Source: Actinoallomurus oryzae
Lineage (GTDB): Bacteria > Actinomycetota > Actinomycetes > Streptosporangiales > Streptosporangiaceae
Assembly (NCBI RefSeq): GCF_039541955.1
Contig: NZ_BAABHF010000057.1
Span: 76,492-140,491, forward strand
Direction: 5' to 3'
DNA length: 64,000 bases
Positions 24,958 to 33,997 of the stretch are shown piece after piece. Made by a program: the position numbers and the translations under genes. The number at the start of each line of letters is the position of its first letter. Positions within the stretch are counted from its first letter, which is position 1. A model generated the notes under the pieces. The model saw nothing but the letters and a program-made list of their open reading frames with translations. It made no database searches and was not told the DNA's origin.

Positions 24958-25980
24958 ATGAGTGAGCCGTATCCGCCGATCGAGCCGTACGACCAGGGGA
25001 TGCTCGAGGTGGGGGACGGCAACCTCGTGTACTGGGAGGCCTGCGGCAACCCGGCGGGCAAGCCCGCGCTCGTCGTGCACGGCGGACCCGGGTCCGGCTG
25101 TGGCACCTGGATGCGCCGGTACTTCGATCCGGACCGGTACCGCGTCGTCCTGTTCGACCAGCGTGGCTGCGGCCGCAGCACCCCGCACGCCAGTGATCCC
25201 GCGACTGACATGCGGCACAACACCACCGGGCACCTCATCGCCGACATGGAGCGGCTCCGGCGGCATCTCGGCATCGACCGGTGGCTGCTGTACGGCGGGT
25301 CGTGGGGTTCCACGCTCATCCTCGCCTACGCCGAGCGGCATCCCGGACGCGTGTCGGAGATCGTCATCTCCAGTGTCACCACCACCCGGCGCTCGGAGAT
25401 CGACTGGCTGTACCGAGGCGTCGGCCGGTTCTTTCCCGAGCAGTGGGAGCGCTTCCTCGCGGGCGCTCCGGGCACACCCCGCGACGGGGACGTCGTCGCG
25501 GCCTACGCGCGGCTGATGGAGCACCCCGACGCCGCCGTACGCGAGCGGGCGACGGCCGACTGGTGCGCCTGGGAGGACACGGTCCTGTCCGGCGAGACGA
25601 AGGGCGCCTCCCGGCCGTACGGCGACCGGCCCTCCTCGGCGCGGCTCGCGCTGGTGCGCATCTGCTCCCACTACTTCTCCCACGGAGCGTGGCTGGAGGA
25701 GGGCGCCCTGCTGCGCGACGCGAACCGGCTGGCCGGGATCCCGGGCGTCCTGATCCACGGGCGGTTCGACCTGGGCGGCCCTCTCCAGACGGCCTGGGGA
25801 CTGGCCCGCGCCTGGCCCGGCGCCGAGCTGATCGTCGTCGAGGACGCGGGCCATCTGGGCGGTGCCGCGACGCGCGGCCATGTCCTGGCGGCCCTCGACC
25901 GGTTCGCCGCGAACCCTCGGCATGGCGGACACGAGACCGAGGCCACGGTGGAGCCACCGGGAGGTCAGGCGGGCCGGTAG
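24958..25980 (+). CDS. pip: prolyl aminopeptidase
   Basis: 340 residues of the peptidase S33 family, which removes N-terminal proline from peptides. Hallmarks: VVHGGPGSGCG (oxyanion loop, residues about 39-49), FDQRGCGRSTPH, the nucleophile elbow G-G-S-W-G-S near residue 113, the Asp in HGRFD and the His in DAGHLGG. Length matches monomeric Pip enzymes; cytoplasmic, no signal peptide. The ribosome site GGAGG lies about 12 bases upstream. It overlaps the convergent cupin regulator by 16 bases. Confidence 0.92.
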   Translation: MSEPYPPIEPYDQGMLEVGDGNLVYWEACGNPAGKPALVVHGGPGSGCGTWMRRYFDPDRYRVVLFDQRGCGRSTPHASDPATDMRHNTTGHLIADMERLRRHLGIDRWLLYGGSWGSTLILAYAERHPGRVSEIVISSVTTTRRSEIDWLYRGVGRFFPEQWERFLAGAPGTPRDGDVVAAYARLMEHPDAAVRERATADWCAWEDTVLSGETKGASRPYGDRPSSARLALVRICSHYFSHGAWLEEGALLRDANRLAGIPGVLIHGRFDLGGPLQTAWGLARAWPGAELIVVEDAGHLGGAATRGHVLAALDRFAANPRHGGHETEATVEPPGGQAGR

Positions 25981-26549
25981 CGGGCCCTGACGTGGAAGCG
26001 TTCACCCTGGGGGCCGAGAATGCTCAGGAACTCCACCGGCCGCGCGTCGGCGTTGCCGAACCAGTGCGGCAGATGGGTGTCGAACTCGGCGACCTCACCG
26101 GCGGCGAGGACGAGGTCCTGGTCGCCGAGCACGAGGCGCAGCCGCCCGTTGAGGACGTACAGCCAGTGGTATCCCTCGTGCGAGCGGGGATCGGGTTCGC
26201 CGTCGGCCAGGCCGGCGGGCAGGATCTGTTTGAACGCCTGCAGCCCGCCGGGTTTGCGGGTCAGCGGGATGACGGTCATGCCGTTGTGGTTGAACGGCTG
26301 AGGGTGTACCCGCGGGTCGAGGGCGGCGGGCGCGCCGACGAGCTCGTCGAGCGGCATCCGGTAGGCCCTGGCCAGTGGCAGCAGCAGTTCCAGGCCCGGC
26401 CTGCGCTGCCCCGACTCCAGCCGGGACAGGGTGCTGATGGGGATCCCGGTGGTCTGCGACAGGGCGGTCAGGGTGACTCCACGGCGGCGTCGCAGCTCCC
26501 GCAGCCGTGGTCCGACCGCGGCCAGCACGGCGTCCAGCTCCTCGCTCAT
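25965..26549 (-). CDS. XRE-family regulator with C-terminal cupin domain
   Basis: 194 residues. The N-terminal Cro/C1 helix-turn-helix (about 15-70; TLTALSQTTGIPISTLSRLE) is followed by a linker. A cupin_2 barrel spans about 110-185 (HEGYHWLYVLNGRLRLVLG and GEVAEFDTHLPHWFGN, with the metal-site His and Glu positions). The start at 26549 (MSEELD) is chosen by homology; the frame extends to 26663. It is divergent from the MerR-clamp gene at 26672. Confidence 0.88.
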   Translation of the reverse strand: MSEELDAVLAAVGPRLRELRRRRGVTLTALSQTTGIPISTLSRLESGQRRPGLELLLPLARAYRMPLDELVGAPAALDPRVHPQPFNHNGMTVIPLTRKPGGLQAFKQILPAGLADGEPDPRSHEGYHWLYVLNGRLRLVLGDQDLVLAAGEVAEFDTHLPHWFGNADARPVEFLSILGPQGERFHVRARYRPA

Positions 26550-26671
26550 CCGTTCACTCTGCCCACGCTTTGCGCTTTTGGCAAAGAGCTTTGTCGCTCG
26601 ATGCCCGAGGCGGATGTGGGGAACAGGCCCGTTTTGACCTTCAAGCAGGTTGAACCCCGACAATCTCGCTC

Positions 26672-27760
26672 ATGGACGACTCCGAGGGGCTCGTGAGCAT
26701 CGGTGCCTTCGCGCACCGGGTGGGGCTGGCGCCGAGTGCGCTGCGGTTCTACGACGACTGCGGCGTGTTGCGGCCGGCGTTCGTCGATGAGGCGACCGGC
26801 TACCGGTACTACCACCCCGGCCAGGAGCCCCGCGCCGTCCTCGTACGACGGCTGCGGAAGGCGGGCCTGCCGTTGACCGAGGCCACGACGGTGCTGGACG
26901 GCACCCGGTCGCAGGCCCGCGCCGTACTGCGGGAGCACCTGGAGCGGGCACAAGAAACGGCGGCGGCGACACGGTCGGCGATCGAGTCGATCCTGGCCGA
27001 CCTGTCGCCGCGCGCCTCGGTGTCCCGGGCGCGGGTGGGCGGCGCGGAGCTGGCGAGCGCCGTGCGCCAGGTCGCGCCCGCGGTGGCCGAACCGGCGGTC
27101 GCCCGGGAGTTCCCGGTGCTCGGCGGGGTGCTGGTCGAGCTCGACCGGCAGGAGATCCACCTGGCCGCCACCGACCGTTACCGCCTGGCGGTGCGTACGC
27201 TGCGGCCGGAGCTCATCGAAGGCGGGCCGGGCCGGGTCGTCGTCGACGCGGCGGCGATGAAGGAGGCCGCCGCCTGGGCCGTACGCCACGCGGAGGTCGA
27301 GGTGGAGCTCGACGGCTCCGAGGCGGTGCGGGTCCGGGAGAGCGGCAGCGGGGTACGGACGCTGCCGGCGGTCGAGGGGACGTTCCCCGACTACCGGGTG
27401 CTCCTGGAGGACCGGCCCGCCGTACGGCACCGGCTGATCGCCGGGCGGGCGGCGCTGCGTGACCGGCTCGCCGAGACCGGCGGGCCCGTCACCCTGCACG
27501 CCGAGGACGACCGCATCCGCGTGGTGGGCGAGGATCCGCCCGCGGCCACCGTGCCCGCCATCCGCACCGGGCCGCCGCTGTCCATCAGCTTCGACCCGGT
27601 CGTCCTGGTCGCGGCCCTGGACGCCGGTGTGGGACCCGACGTCCTGCTGGAGATCCGCGACCCGGTCTCGCCCGTGGTCGTCCGCTCCGCCGACCAGGGC
27701 AGCTTCACCACCTTGGTCATGCCGGTTCTCCGCCGGTCCGGTCACCACCGCGAGACGTGA
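26672..27760 (+). CDS. MerR regulator fused to two DnaN-like sliding-clamp domains
   Basis: 362 residues. Residues about 7-75 are a MerR winged helix (SIGAFAHRVGLAPSALRFYD, then ATGYRYY). A helical, coiled-coil-like linker (about 75-112) follows. Residues about 124-355 resemble domains II and III of the DNA polymerase III beta clamp: FPVLGGVLVELD, the hallmark ATDRYRLAVRTL at 166-177, EGTFPDYRVLL at 235-245, and a closing SFTTLVMPV like the clamp's final strand. Clamp domain I is missing. In MerR proteins the C-terminus senses a ligand, so here a clamp fold takes that place. No strong ribosome site is seen before the ATG. A small partner gene follows with its ribosome site overlapping this stop. 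Confidence 0.85.
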   Translation: MDDSEGLVSIGAFAHRVGLAPSALRFYDDCGVLRPAFVDEATGYRYYHPGQEPRAVLVRRLRKAGLPLTEATTVLDGTRSQARAVLREHLERAQETAAATRSAIESILADLSPRASVSRARVGGAELASAVRQVAPAVAEPAVAREFPVLGGVLVELDRQEIHLAATDRYRLAVRTLRPELIEGGPGRVVVDAAAMKEAAAWAVRHAEVEVELDGSEAVRVRESGSGVRTLPAVEGTFPDYRVLLEDRPAVRHRLIAGRAALRDRLAETGGPVTLHAEDDRIRVVGEDPPAATVPAIRTGPPLSISFDPVVLVAALDAGVGPDVLLEIRDPVSPVVVRSADQGSFTTLVMPVLRRSGHHRET

Positions 27761-27770
27761 GGAGAGACAC

Positions 27771-28412
27771 ATGGATCCGCAGAACCCCGTCGTCCGGCTG
27801 TGCGCCGAGGGCATGCGCGCCGAGACCGAGGGCCGCGACGCCGACGCACGCGAGCTGTTCGAGCAGGCGTGGCGCACCGCCGCCGACGACTACGAGGCGT
27901 GCGTCGCCGCGCACTACCTGGCCCGGCACCAGCCGACACCGCGGGAGACGCTCCGCTGGAACCAGGAGTGCCTGGACCGGGCGAACCGGGTCGGCGACGA
28001 GCGCGTCACGGGCTTCTACGCCTCCCTGCACCTGAACCTGGCCAAGGCCCACCGAGACCTGGGCGCCCCGGAGGAGGCGCGGCGGCACTTCACCCTCGCG
28101 GCCGAGCACCTGGACGACGCGCCCCCGGGCCCGTACGCCGACGGGCTCCGCTTCACGATCGCCGACGGGTTGCGCGAGGCCGGGCGGCCGGCCGACGGCG
28201 GGCTGTACGACCTGCTGATCCGGCTGTGCGCGCGGGAGGACCTGCGGGCGCTCGGGCTGGTCCTGCCCGCCTATCTGGGCGATCTGGGGACCGAGGAGGA
28301 CCGGGCCCGGCTGGCCGCCGCCCTGCACACGCTGCACGCGACGCGGTGGCTGCCCGAGCAGGAGCAGGAGGCCCTCGGCCGGGTCATCGGCTCGCTCGGC
28401 GCCGCGGCCTGA
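27771..28412 (+). CDS. TPR-like helical protein, partner of the MerR-clamp regulator
   Basis: 213 residues, almost entirely helical, with tetratricopeptide-like pairs: EGRDADARELFEQAWRTA, VTGFYASLHLNLAKAHRDLG, and APEEARRHFTLAAEHL. No enzymatic motif. GAGGAGAGAC lies just before the ATG and overlaps the upstream stop, so the gene is co-translated with the MerR-clamp gene. It probably acts in protein-protein contacts; function unknown. Confidence 0.75.
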   Translation: MDPQNPVVRLCAEGMRAETEGRDADARELFEQAWRTAADDYEACVAAHYLARHQPTPRETLRWNQECLDRANRVGDERVTGFYASLHLNLAKAHRDLGAPEEARRHFTLAAEHLDDAPPGPYADGLRFTIADGLREAGRPADGGLYDLLIRLCAREDLRALGLVLPAYLGDLGTEEDRARLAAALHTLHATRWLPEQEQEALGRVIGSLGAAA

Positions 28413-28419
28413 CTGATGT

Positions 28420-29250
28420 TCAGGTCGCCTGGCGTGCGGTGGCGGCCAGGGAGCCGAGGAGCGCGAGGGCCTGGCTGCTCTCGGAGGCCGGTTCGGCGTG
28501 GTAGACGACGAGCTCCTGCCCAGGGCTGGAACGGACGTCGAAGGTCTGCATCGTCAGCGTCAGCGCTCCGACGTCGTGGTGGTCGAAGCGTTTGCGTTCG
28601 AGCGCCTTGCCGCGGGCGTCGTGATGGGCCCACAGTTCGGCGAACTCGGGGCTCTGGTCGAGCAGCTCGGCCAGCACCCGCCGGATCCGCGGGTCGTGCG
28701 GCGCCTTGCCGTAGCCGAGCCGGAAGCCGGCCACCGAGTTGCGCGCGACCTCGTGCCAGTCGCGGTAGAAGGTGCGCGCGGCCGGGTCGGTGAACACGAC
28801 GTGCATGAGGTTGCGTGAGTGCGCCCAGTCGTGGAAGAGCGCGTCGGCGATCGCGTTGGAGGCGAGCACGTCGTAGGCGCGGTTGTAGACGATGGCCGGA
28901 TTGTCCGGCCAGGCGGCCATGAGCTGCAGCAGGCTCGGGTCGACGCGGTCCGGTACGGCGGCGACCCGCGCGCGCGGGCTGAGCCCGGCCAGGCGGAACA
29001 GGTGCTCGCGGCCGTCGTCGTCGAGGCGCAGGGCGGCGGTCAGAGCGTCGATCACCTGCGCCGACGGCGTGCGTTCCCGGCCCTGCTCGAGCCGGACGTA
29101 GTAGTCGACGCTGACGCCGGCCAGCAGGGCCACTTCCTCACGTCGCAGGCCGGGGACCCGCCGGTGGCCGACGCTGGGCAGACCGGCCTCGGCCGGTGTG
29201 ACCCGGGCCCGCCGGGCGCGCAGGTAGGCGCCGAGGTCGGAGCGTGTCAT
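28420..29250 (-). CDS. XRE-family regulator with MLTR ligand-binding domain
   Basis: 276 residues. The N-terminal helix-turn-helix (about 5-85) shows the usual VPGLRREEVALLAGVSVDYY and RLEQGRER. The C-terminal MmyB-like ligand-binding domain spans about 105-270 (DNPAIVYNRAYDVLASNAIAD, RNLMHVVFTDP, DHHDVGALTLTMQTFDV). These regulators typically sit divergent from short-chain dehydrogenase genes and control them, exactly the layout here (SDR at 29353, 102 bases away). Confidence 0.9.
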   Translation of the reverse strand: MTRSDLGAYLRARRARVTPAEAGLPSVGHRRVPGLRREEVALLAGVSVDYYVRLEQGRERTPSAQVIDALTAALRLDDDGREHLFRLAGLSPRARVAAVPDRVDPSLLQLMAAWPDNPAIVYNRAYDVLASNAIADALFHDWAHSRNLMHVVFTDPAARTFYRDWHEVARNSVAGFRLGYGKAPHDPRIRRVLAELLDQSPEFAELWAHHDARGKALERKRFDHHDVGALTLTMQTFDVRSSPGQELVVYHAEPASESSQALALLGSLAATARQAT

Positions 29251-29352
29251 GACGCCATCGTACGGAGGAGGGCCGGGCGCTTCGTGGGTGCGTTACACCC
29301 AGGGAAGAACGCGCCCTGTCGCAGCCGTCCGGCCTGGGCCAGTGTCGAGGGC

Positions 29353-30120
29353 ATGCCGACGAATCAGAAAGCGATGACGCCGGGCGGCCGCAAGGTCGTC
29401 CTCGTCACCGGAGCCAGCAGCGGCATCGGCGCGGCCGTCGCCGCCCGGCTCGCACAGGAGGGACACCACGTGATCGCCGGCGCGCGGCGGACCGACCGCC
29501 TGCGGGCGCTGGCCGAACGCACCGCGCATGCGAGCGCCCGCTCCGGCGGCACCTTGGAACCGGTGCGGCTCGACGTGACGGACCGCCGCGACGTCGGCGC
29601 GTTCGCCGAGGCCGCCCGGGATCGCCACGGGCGGATCGACGTCTTCGTCAACAACGCCGGGGTCATGCCCCTGTCGCGGCTCGACTCCCTGCTGGTCGAT
29701 GAGTGGGACCGGATGGTCGACGTGAACATCCGCGGGCTGCTGCACGGGATCGCCGCGGTCCTGCCCCACTTCACCGCTCAGGGTTCGGGCCACTTCGTCA
29801 CGGTCGCGAGCATCGGTTCGCACCAGGTCGTGCCCACCAGTGCCGTCTACTCCGGTACCAAGTACGCCGCCTGGGCGATCACCGAGGGACTGCGCCAGGA
29901 GAGCGACCCCGCCATCCGCGTCACGACCATCTCTCCCGGCGTGGTCACCTCCGAACTCGCCGACTCCATCACCGAGGACGGAGCCGCGCAGGCCATGCGC
30001 GTCTACCGGGCCCACGCCATCGAACCGGACGCCATCGCCGGGGCCGTCTCCTACGCCCTCGCACAGCCGGCCGACGTGGACGTCAACGAGATCGTCCTGC
30101 GGCCCGCCCGGCAACGCTGA
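29353..30120 (+). CDS. short-chain dehydrogenase/reductase (SDR)
   Basis: 255 residues with the classical NAD(P) Rossmann fold: TGASSGIG near residue 20, NNAGVMP near 102, catalytic Ser in SIGSH, and Tyr-x-x-x-Lys in YSGTKYA. The C-terminus follows the YdfG-like pattern (ISPGVVTSEL). Arg at the end of strand 2 (GARRTDRL) suggests NADPH. First of three SDR genes in a row, divergent from the MLTR regulator. Substrate unknown. Confidence 0.9.
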   Translation: MPTNQKAMTPGGRKVVLVTGASSGIGAAVAARLAQEGHHVIAGARRTDRLRALAERTAHASARSGGTLEPVRLDVTDRRDVGAFAEAARDRHGRIDVFVNNAGVMPLSRLDSLLVDEWDRMVDVNIRGLLHGIAAVLPHFTAQGSGHFVTVASIGSHQVVPTSAVYSGTKYAAWAITEGLRQESDPAIRVTTISPGVVTSELADSITEDGAAQAMRVYRAHAIEPDAIAGAVSYALAQPADVDVNEIVLRPARQR

Positions 30121-30153
30121 CCGCCTCCCTTTCCACAACAAACGGAGAAATTC

Positions 30154-30930
30154 ATGACCACCACCCCTGACCGCCCCGCCGTCCCGGCCTCCTGGGACCT
30201 CACCGGAAGGGTCGCCGTCGTCACGGGGGCCGCGCGGGGCATCGGGCACGCCACGGCCACCCTGCTGCGTGACCGCGGCGCCCGCCTGGTCGTCACCGAT
30301 CGGTCCCCGGCCGTCGAGGAGTTCGCCGCGAGCGATCCGGGCCTGGCCGCGCTCGTCGGCGACGTCGCCGACGAGGACTTCGCGCGATCGACCATGCGGA
30401 CGGCCACCGACCGGTTCGGCCGGCTCGACATCCTCGTCAACAACGCCGGCCGCACCCTGAACAAACCGATCACCGAGACCAGCGTCGAGGACTTCGAGGG
30501 CATCCTGCGGGTCAACGCCCGCGGCAACTTCGTCCAGGCGCGCGAGGCCTTCCGGGTGATGGAGGCCGGTGGCGGCGGCGCGATCGTCTCGATCGCCTCC
30601 GTCTCCTCGGTCGTCGCCTTCGCCACGCAGACGGCCTACGCCGCCTCCAAGGGCGCCCTGGCCCAGATCACTCGTGTGCTCGCCGTCGAGGGCGGCCCCA
30701 AGGGCATCCGCTCCAACGCCGTGCTCCCCGGGGTCATCGACACCGACATCATGGAGGGCGTCGTCGACAACGGCCGGGAGATGCTCGCCTCGTTCGGCGA
30801 CGCTCACCCGATCGGCAGGATCGGACGGCCCGAAGAGGTCGCCGAGGCCGTCGCCTTCCTCGTGTCCGACGCCGCGAGCTTCGTCACCGGCGCACTCGTG
30901 GCCGTCGACGGCGGATGGACGGCCCAGTGA
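30154..30930 (+). CDS. FabG-like short-chain dehydrogenase
   Basis: 258 residues: TGAARGIG (cofactor loop), strand-2 Asp in VVTDRSP, which favours NAD(H), NNAGRTL, catalytic Ser in IASVSS, and YAASKGAL for Tyr and Lys. The ending GALVAVDGGW is typical of FabG-like enzymes. ACGGAGAAATTC before the ATG gives a good ribosome site. It follows the first SDR by 33 bases and overlaps the third by 4 bases, so all three are one operon. Confidence 0.92.
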   Translation: MTTTPDRPAVPASWDLTGRVAVVTGAARGIGHATATLLRDRGARLVVTDRSPAVEEFAASDPGLAALVGDVADEDFARSTMRTATDRFGRLDILVNNAGRTLNKPITETSVEDFEGILRVNARGNFVQAREAFRVMEAGGGGAIVSIASVSSVVAFATQTAYAASKGALAQITRVLAVEGGPKGIRSNAVLPGVIDTDIMEGVVDNGREMLASFGDAHPIGRIGRPEEVAEAVAFLVSDAASFVTGALVAVDGGWTAQ

Positions 30931-31604
30931 GCCCGCGAACCGGCCGGCACGGCGGCGGGCCCGTCTTCGTCGTCGGCGCGGGCCCGGGGATCGGCGCCTC
31001 GGTGGCCCGCCGCTTCGCCCGGGAGGGCCACCCGGCCGGGCTCATCGCGCGCGACCCGGGCCGTCTCCAGTCCATCGCCGACGACCTGCGGAAAGACGGG
31101 CACACCGCCGCCGCCGTCACCGGCGACATCACCGATCCCGGCGACATCGCCCGGGCGCTCGGCGAGCTGACCTCCACCCTGGGGGTGCCCGACGTCGTCT
31201 GCTTCAGCCCGCTGCCCGCCATCCGCCTCATCCGGCCCGTCGTCGACACCACGGCCGAAGACGTCGAAGGCGCCCTGGCGCTCACGGTCGTGGGCGCCAC
31301 CGCCGTCGTCCAGGCCGTCCTGCCGGGCATGCTGGACCGCGGCTCGGGCACGCTGCTGTTCACCACCGGCGGCGCCGCCGTACGCCCCAGCCCCGAGCGT
31401 GCCGTCAGCGCAGTCGCCTACGCGGGACTGAGCAGCTACGTCGACCTGCTCTCCCGGGCACTGCCGCAGCGGGGGATCAACGTGGGCCGCGTCACCATCG
31501 TCGGCGCCGTGGGGCCGGGACTCACCCACGAACCCGCAGACGTCGCCGAGCACCTCTGGCGCCGGCACGCCTCACCGGCGGAAACGGTGACCGTCCTGAC
31601 CTGA
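30927..31604 (+). CDS. atypical SDR-fold protein lacking the catalytic Lys
   Basis: 225 residues from a GTG at 30927 that overlaps the previous stop (GTGA); an ATG at 30915 is possible. The cofactor loop is VGAGPGIGAS and strand 2 ends IARDPGRL. The usual NNAG is replaced by CFSPLPA. At the active site the sequence is AVAYAGLSSYVD, so Tyr is followed by Ser instead of Lys at +4. It is probably a divergent or non-catalytic SDR, perhaps a partner of the two complete SDRs upstream. Confidence 0.8.
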   Translation: MSPRTGRHGGGPVFVVGAGPGIGASVARRFAREGHPAGLIARDPGRLQSIADDLRKDGHTAAAVTGDITDPGDIARALGELTSTLGVPDVVCFSPLPAIRLIRPVVDTTAEDVEGALALTVVGATAVVQAVLPGMLDRGSGTLLFTTGGAAVRPSPERAVSAVAYAGLSSYVDLLSRALPQRGINVGRVTIVGAVGPGLTHEPADVAEHLWRRHASPAETVTVLT

Positions 31605-31624
31605 GCCGGGACACCGGCCGAGGT

Positions 31625-32890
31625 TCAGCGCGCCTCGTCCAGCGCTTCCTCCGGCTCGTCGGCGGGCGTGGTGTAGCGGGTGAGGGCGGGTACGGCGAGA
31701 CGGAGCAGGCCGGCGCCCAGCAGGACGGCGATGCCGCCGCCGACCGCGCTGACGGCGGGGGAGGTGAGCGAGGCGACGGCACCGGCGCGGAAGTTGCCGA
31801 CCTGGGGCCCTGCGGCGCCGATGACGAAGTCGACGCCGCCGACCCGCCCGCGGAACCCGTCGGGCGTGGCGAGCTGCACGATCGTGGCGCGGACGATGGC
31901 GCTGATCGTGTCGGCCGCACCCGCGAGGACCAGCAGCGGCAGGCCGAGCCACAGCGTGCGGGCGAGGCCGAACCCGGCGATGGCCGCACCCCAGACCGTC
32001 ACGCTCGCCAGCAGGGCCCGGCCGGGGCGGACGGCGTGCGCGACCGCGCCGGACAGCGCCGAGCCGAACAGCCCGCCGACGGCGGGCGCGGCGGTGATGA
32101 GCCCCAGGGTGGGGGCGGCACCGCCGAAGTGGGCGGCGTTGAGGGCGGGGAACAGCGCGAACGGCATGCCCAGGACCATCGCGTCGAGGTCGGCGAGGAA
32201 GACGCCGGTCAGGATCGGCCGCCGGCGGATGAACCGCAGTCCCTCGGCGACGGCGGCGACGCCGGGCCGGGAGGCGCCGCCCTGCGGCGGCATGGCGGGC
32301 AGGCGGGCCAGCGCGTACAGGGTGCCGGTGAAGCTGACCACATCGGCCAGGTAGCACAGCCGCAGGCCACCGGCGGCGGTGACGACCCCGGCCAGCGCCG
32401 GACCGGCCATGAGACCGACCTGGAAGCACAGATGGTTCAGCGCGACGCCGGCCGCGACCTGGCCGGCGGGCAGCAGCCGCGGCACGAACGTGCGGCGCGC
32501 GGGCGCGCCGACCGCCCCGAGCAGCGACTGGGCGGCCACCAGCGCGTACAGCGGCCACAGCGCCCGCAGGCCGGCGAACGCCTGGACGGCCAGGAGCGCG
32601 GAGACCACGACGGAGCCGGTGCTGGTGGCCTGGACGAGGCGGCGGCGGTCGACCGCGTCGGCGAAGGATCCGCCGAACAGGCCGAGCAGGATCAGCGGCA
32701 GTCCCGAGGCCAGCCCCACCGCGCCGACCGCGGCCGAGGAGTGCGTCGTGCGGTAGACCTGCAGGGTCACCGCGAAGGTCGTCATCTGCCCGCCGACGAC
32801 CGACAGGGACGAGCCGGCCCACAGGCGGCGGAAGTCCGCCGACTCGCGCAGCGGGGTGATGTCCAGCACGAAGCGGCGGCGCCGGGGCAT
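31625..32890 (-). CDS. MFS transporter (EntS-like, 12 helices)
   Basis: 421 residues. The opening PLRESADFRRLWAGSSLSVVG is typical of the EntS/Bcr-like branch with fluoroquinolone and siderophore exporters. Motif A after helix 2 is GGSFADAVDRRRLV. About 12 hydrophobic helices are visible. The start at 32890 (MPRRRRF) is used because AAGGGATGG precedes it; the frame is open to 33088. It is divergent from the YigZ gene by 46 bases and convergent with the SDR operon. Substrate unknown. Confidence 0.88.
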   Translation of the reverse strand: MPRRRRFVLDITPLRESADFRRLWAGSSLSVVGGQMTTFAVTLQVYRTTHSSAAVGAVGLASGLPLILLGLFGGSFADAVDRRRLVQATSTGSVVVSALLAVQAFAGLRALWPLYALVAAQSLLGAVGAPARRTFVPRLLPAGQVAAGVALNHLCFQVGLMAGPALAGVVTAAGGLRLCYLADVVSFTGTLYALARLPAMPPQGGASRPGVAAVAEGLRFIRRRPILTGVFLADLDAMVLGMPFALFPALNAAHFGGAAPTLGLITAAPAVGGLFGSALSGAVAHAVRPGRALLASVTVWGAAIAGFGLARTLWLGLPLLVLAGAADTISAIVRATIVQLATPDGFRGRVGGVDFVIGAAGPQVGNFRAGAVASLTSPAVSAVGGGIAVLLGAGLLRLAVPALTRYTTPADEPEEALDEAR

Positions 32891-32936
32891 GCCCCATCCC
32901 TTCGATATCGCGTCGATCCCGTACGGTGGGTGCGAC

Positions 32937-33560
32937 ATGCGCACGATCACGCACTTTGGCGAGCACGAACTGCACGTCCGGCGTTCGCGGTTCGTCTGCG
33001 CGCTCGCCCGCGTCACCACCGAGGCGGAGGCGCGGGAGTTCATCGCCGGGCGCCGCAGAACGCACCACGACGCGACCCACAACTGCACCGCCTACGTCCT
33101 CGGCGAGCACGGCGACCTTACCCGCAGCAACGACGACGGGGAACCGGCCGGCACGGCGGGGCTGCCGATGCTCGATGTGCTGACGCGCCGGGAGCTGACC
33201 GGCACGGTCGCCGTCGTCAGCCGGTACTTCGGGGGCGTCAAGCTGGGCGCCGGCGGTCTGGTGCGCGCGTACGGGCAGGTCGTGGCCGAGACGGTCGACC
33301 GGGTGGGAGTGGTCGAGCGGCGTGCGGTGGTGACGGTGACGGTGGTGGCCGACCACGCCCTCGCCGGGCGGCTGAGCCGTGACCTGCACGCGTCCGCCTA
33401 CACCCCGGCCGGGTCCCGGTACGGCGTGCGGGCCGAGCTGGACGTGCTGGTGCCGGAGGAGGAGCTGACGGCGTTCGAGGCGTGGGTGGCCTCGGCCGCC
33501 GGCGGGCGGGCGGAGACCCGGCGGGGCCCGGTCGGCTATGTGGACGCACCGATCTCCTGA
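32937..33560 (+). CDS. YigZ/IMPACT-family protein
   Basis: 207 residues. The N-terminal UPF0029 (IMPACT) domain shows ARVTTEAEAREFIA, then HNCTAYVLGEHG and DDGEPAGTAGLPML, and the hallmark RYFGGVKLGAGGLVRAYG. A ferredoxin-like C-terminal domain follows. Members bind nucleic acid or translation components; the bacterial role is unclear. ATG at 32937. The short divergent gap to the MFS gene means the promoters overlap. Confidence 0.92.
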   Translation: MRTITHFGEHELHVRRSRFVCALARVTTEAEAREFIAGRRRTHHDATHNCTAYVLGEHGDLTRSNDDGEPAGTAGLPMLDVLTRRELTGTVAVVSRYFGGVKLGAGGLVRAYGQVVAETVDRVGVVERRAVVTVTVVADHALAGRLSRDLHASAYTPAGSRYGVRAELDVLVPEEELTAFEAWVASAAGGRAETRRGPVGYVDAPIS

Positions 33561-33628
33561 TTGTTGCCAGAAGCTGTCAGGTATGGCCGGAAGCATGGAG
33601 GCGTTCCACCGACGAAGGGAAATCGACG

Positions 33629-33997
33629 ATGACCGCCATCGCCTCACTCGCCATGGTCAACCTCGACTGCGCCGACCCGCGCGCGCTCGCGGAGTTCTAC
33701 CACGGCGTCTTCGGCTGGGAGATCACCCACAGCGAGGATGAGTACGCCATGGTCAGCGACGGCCGGACCGCCATCGGCTTCGGCCGCGTCGAGGGGTTCG
33801 CCCCGACGGGCTGGCCGGAGGAGTCCACGCCCAAGCGCTACCACCTCGACCTGTACGTCGACGACCTGGACAAGGCGGAGGCGGCCTGCCGGGAGCTCGG
33901 CGCGACCCGGCCGGACGCGCAGCCGGGCGGTGACCGCTGGCGCGTGCTGCTGGACGTCGCCGGGCACCCGTTCTGCCTGTGCGTTCGCGCCTCGTAG
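33629..33997 (+). CDS. VOC-family (glyoxalase-like) protein
   Basis: 122 residues: first unit ASLAMVNLDCADPRALAEFY with FGWEIT, second unit RYHLDLYVDDLDKAEAA, ending in LDVAGHPFCLC. The final block has A-G-H where relatives have P-E-G-N, so the metal-binding Glu differs. The ribosome site is GAAGGGAAA. Its stop abuts the convergent DHA2 exporter's stop with no gap. Confidence 0.84.
   Translation: MTAIASLAMVNLDCADPRALAEFYHGVFGWEITHSEDEYAMVSDGRTAIGFGRVEGFAPTGWPEESTPKRYHLDLYVDDLDKAEAACRELGATRPDAQPGGDRWRVLLDVAGHPFCLCVRAS

Noticed and set aside
30569..33382. 937-residue plus-strand frame over the SDR operon and MFS gene
   Set aside because: Arg/Pro-rich shadow covering several real genes on both strands.
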